From positions 103,387 through 109,251 of the forward strand of contig MGOD01000043.1 in NCBI GenBank assembly GCA_001795245.1: a stretch of DNA of 5,865 nucleotides, written 5' to 3'. The position numbers were made by a program, and so were the translations under genes. The DNA comes from Chloroflexi bacterium RBG_16_70_13. Its GTDB lineage: Bacteria > Chloroflexota > Limnocylindria > Limnocylindrales > CSP1-4. Each line of letters starts with the position of its first letter. Positions within the stretch are counted from its first letter, which is position 1. Positions 4,739 to 5,865 of this stretch are shown here, piece by piece. The notes under the pieces were generated by a model that saw nothing but the letters and a program-made list of their open reading frames with translations, made no database searches and had not been told where the DNA came from.

Positions 4739-4742
4739 AGCG

Positions 4743-5865
4743 TCATTCGATCTCCCCTGCCAGCAGGCCGCGGAAGTGCTCGGCATCGAGGATCGGGATC
4801 CCGAGCTCCTCGGCCTTCGCGAGCTTCGAGCCCGCGCCCAGGCCGGCCACCACGTAGTCCGTCCTCTTCGACACGGATCCGGCAGGTTTTCCGCCGGCGG
4901 CCCGGACGGCCTCCTCGGCCTCTTCCCGGCTGAAGCCCTCGATCGTCCCGGTCACGACCACGGTCTTGCCGGCCAGCGGCCCGGCGGTGGCGGCCGCGGT
5001 ACGCAGGGCCGGGAGCTCCACCTCGACCCCGGCGTCGTGCAGATCCTGCAGGACGCCACGGCCCGGCCCGGCATCGCCGAACCAGGCCGCGAGCGCGGAC
5101 GAGACGGTCGGCCCGATGCCCTCCACCTCCTCGAAGCGGCCCGGCTCCTCGGAAGCCACCCGCTCCAGGTGCGTCGCCGCCCGCGGCAACCAGTCGTCGC
5201 CGGCGGGAATCTCGGCGGCCAGCCAGTGGGCGAGCTCGATCGCGGTCGTCCAGCCGACCTGCGGAATGCCGAGCGCGGCGATCACCCGCTCGAGGGGCCG
5301 CCGGCGCGACTTCTGGATCGCCGCATGGAGGTTCTCGGCGCTCTTCCGGGCGAACCGGTCGAGGCCTTCCAGGTCCTCGACGCTGAGGCGGTAGAAGTCG
5401 CCCCGCCGCTTGACGAGCCCGCGCTGGAGGAGCTGCTCCAGGACGTGCCAGCCGGCGCCCTCGATGTCCATCCCGCCCCGGCCGGCGAAGTGGCCGAACT
5501 CCTGCGACACGCGGGCCGGGCAGGCGAGGTTCGGGCAATAGTGCCGGACGGCGCCCTCGTCCCGGACGATGGCCGTGCCGCAGACGGGGCAGGCGGCGGG
5601 CATCTCGTACTCGCGCTCGTCGCCGGTCCGGCGCTCCGTGATCGGGCGGACGACCTCGGGGATGACGTCGCCGGCCTTCTGGAGGACGACCCAGTCGCCG
5701 ATCCGGATGTCCTTGCGGCGAACCTCGTCGAGGTTGTGGAGCGTCGCCCGGGCGACAGTCGACCCGGCGACCTTCACCGGCCGGAGGTGAGCGACCGGGG
5801 TGAGCGTCCCCGTCCGGCCGACGTACGGCACGATGTCCTCGAGGAAGGCCTCGACCTGCTCGGGC
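4743..5865 (-). CDS. ligA: NAD-dependent DNA ligase LigA, C-terminal part (cut by the window edge)
   Basis: The last 373 residues of bacterial LigA, which joins 3'-OH and 5'-phosphate ends in replication and repair using NAD. The N-terminal Ia and adenylation domains, including the catalytic KxDG lysine, lie outside the window; a full protein of about 670-700 residues is expected. Numbered from the first visible residue, the OB-fold is seen in VGRTGTLTPVAHL, AGSTVARATLHN and IRIGDWVVLQKAGDVIPEV. The zinc finger follows with Cys92, Cys95, Cys110 and Cys115, then helix-hairpin-helix repeats (about 130-270) and a BRCT domain beginning near GKTVVVTGTIEGFSREEAEE and running to the end. The HhH region departs from the usual wording: GAGWHVLEQL where most ligases read GLGEKxIxQL, and VGWTTA for VGExTA. 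The frame stays open through the right edge. Identification is secure. Confidence 0.97.
   Translation of the reverse strand, partial: PEQVEAFLEDIVPYVGRTGTLTPVAHLRPVKVAGSTVARATLHNLDEVRRKDIRIGDWVVLQKAGDVIPEVVRPITERRTGDEREYEMPAACPVCGTAIVRDEGAVRHYCPNLACPARVSQEFGHFAGRGGMDIEGAGWHVLEQLLQRGLVKRRGDFYRLSVEDLEGLDRFARKSAENLHAAIQKSRRRPLERVIAALGIPQVGWTTAIELAHWLAAEIPAGDDWLPRAATHLERVASEEPGRFEEVEGIGPTVSSALAAWFGDAGPGRGVLQDLHDAGVEVELPALRTAAATAGPLAGKTVVVTGTIEGFSREEAEEAVRAAGGKPAGSVSKRTDYVVAGLGAGSKLAKAEELGIPILDAEHFRGLLAGEIE

Noticed and set aside
4721..4740. GGATTCGAATTC resembling a tRNA T-arm, possibly an attachment site
   Set aside because: The T-stem does not pair and no other tRNA parts are present. No integrase or phage gene is nearby.
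4567..5538. 323-codon minus-strand frame overlapping ligA
   Set aside because: It is a wrong-frame reading of ligA, arginine/glycine-rich. LigA motifs and zinc cysteines lie in the other frame.

Overview
This is a very GC-rich bacterial window (roughly 70% by eye) with strong G/C preference at third codon positions. It carries six well-supported genes, two of them cut by the window edges, plus one candidate small ORF. The glutamyl-tRNA amidotransferase pair gatC-gatA, a bacterial NAD-dependent DNA ligase (LigA), a YitH-like GNAT protein and start codons that appear to lie directly behind -10-like hexamers suggest a high-GC terrestrial bacterium. Chloroflexota of the Limnocylindria/Ellin6529 type is my best guess, with Actinomycetota as the alternative. 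This is inference from protein flavour; no database search was possible.

Layout from left to right. Positions 1-196 (-) hold the N-terminus of a membrane-anchored SRPBCC-like protein. Positions 197-521 hold no recognised gene, but include a 44-codon candidate ORF (315-449, -) and inverted repeats. Positions 522-2114 (-) are gatA and 2145-2447 (-) are gatC, a two-gene operon. Positions 2448-2682 form a divergent promoter region. Positions 2683-3543 (+) encode a two-domain GNAT acetyltransferase. This converges, with a 26-bp gap, on a small cupin gene (3570-3911, -). A 183-bp divergent region with three dyad symmetries (3912-4094) separates the cupin gene from an unrecognised zinc-ribbon protein (4095-4622, +). 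The latter converges on ligA (4743 to the right edge, -) across a 120-bp spacer containing a large nested inverted repeat.

Functionally, GatC and GatA supply two of the three subunits of the tRNA-dependent amidotransferase that makes Gln-tRNA(Gln) and/or Asn-tRNA(Asn). gatB is not in this window. LigA seals nicks in replication and repair. The GNAT, cupin and zinc-ribbon genes alternate in strand, so they cannot form one operon. They sit between ligA and gatCA, which share the same strand. The conserved genes here are ordinary housekeeping genes. No mobile element, CRISPR array, RNA gene or obvious novel system is visible. The least explained items are the zinc-ribbon protein, the dyad-rich divergent region beside it and the small ORF behind gatA.
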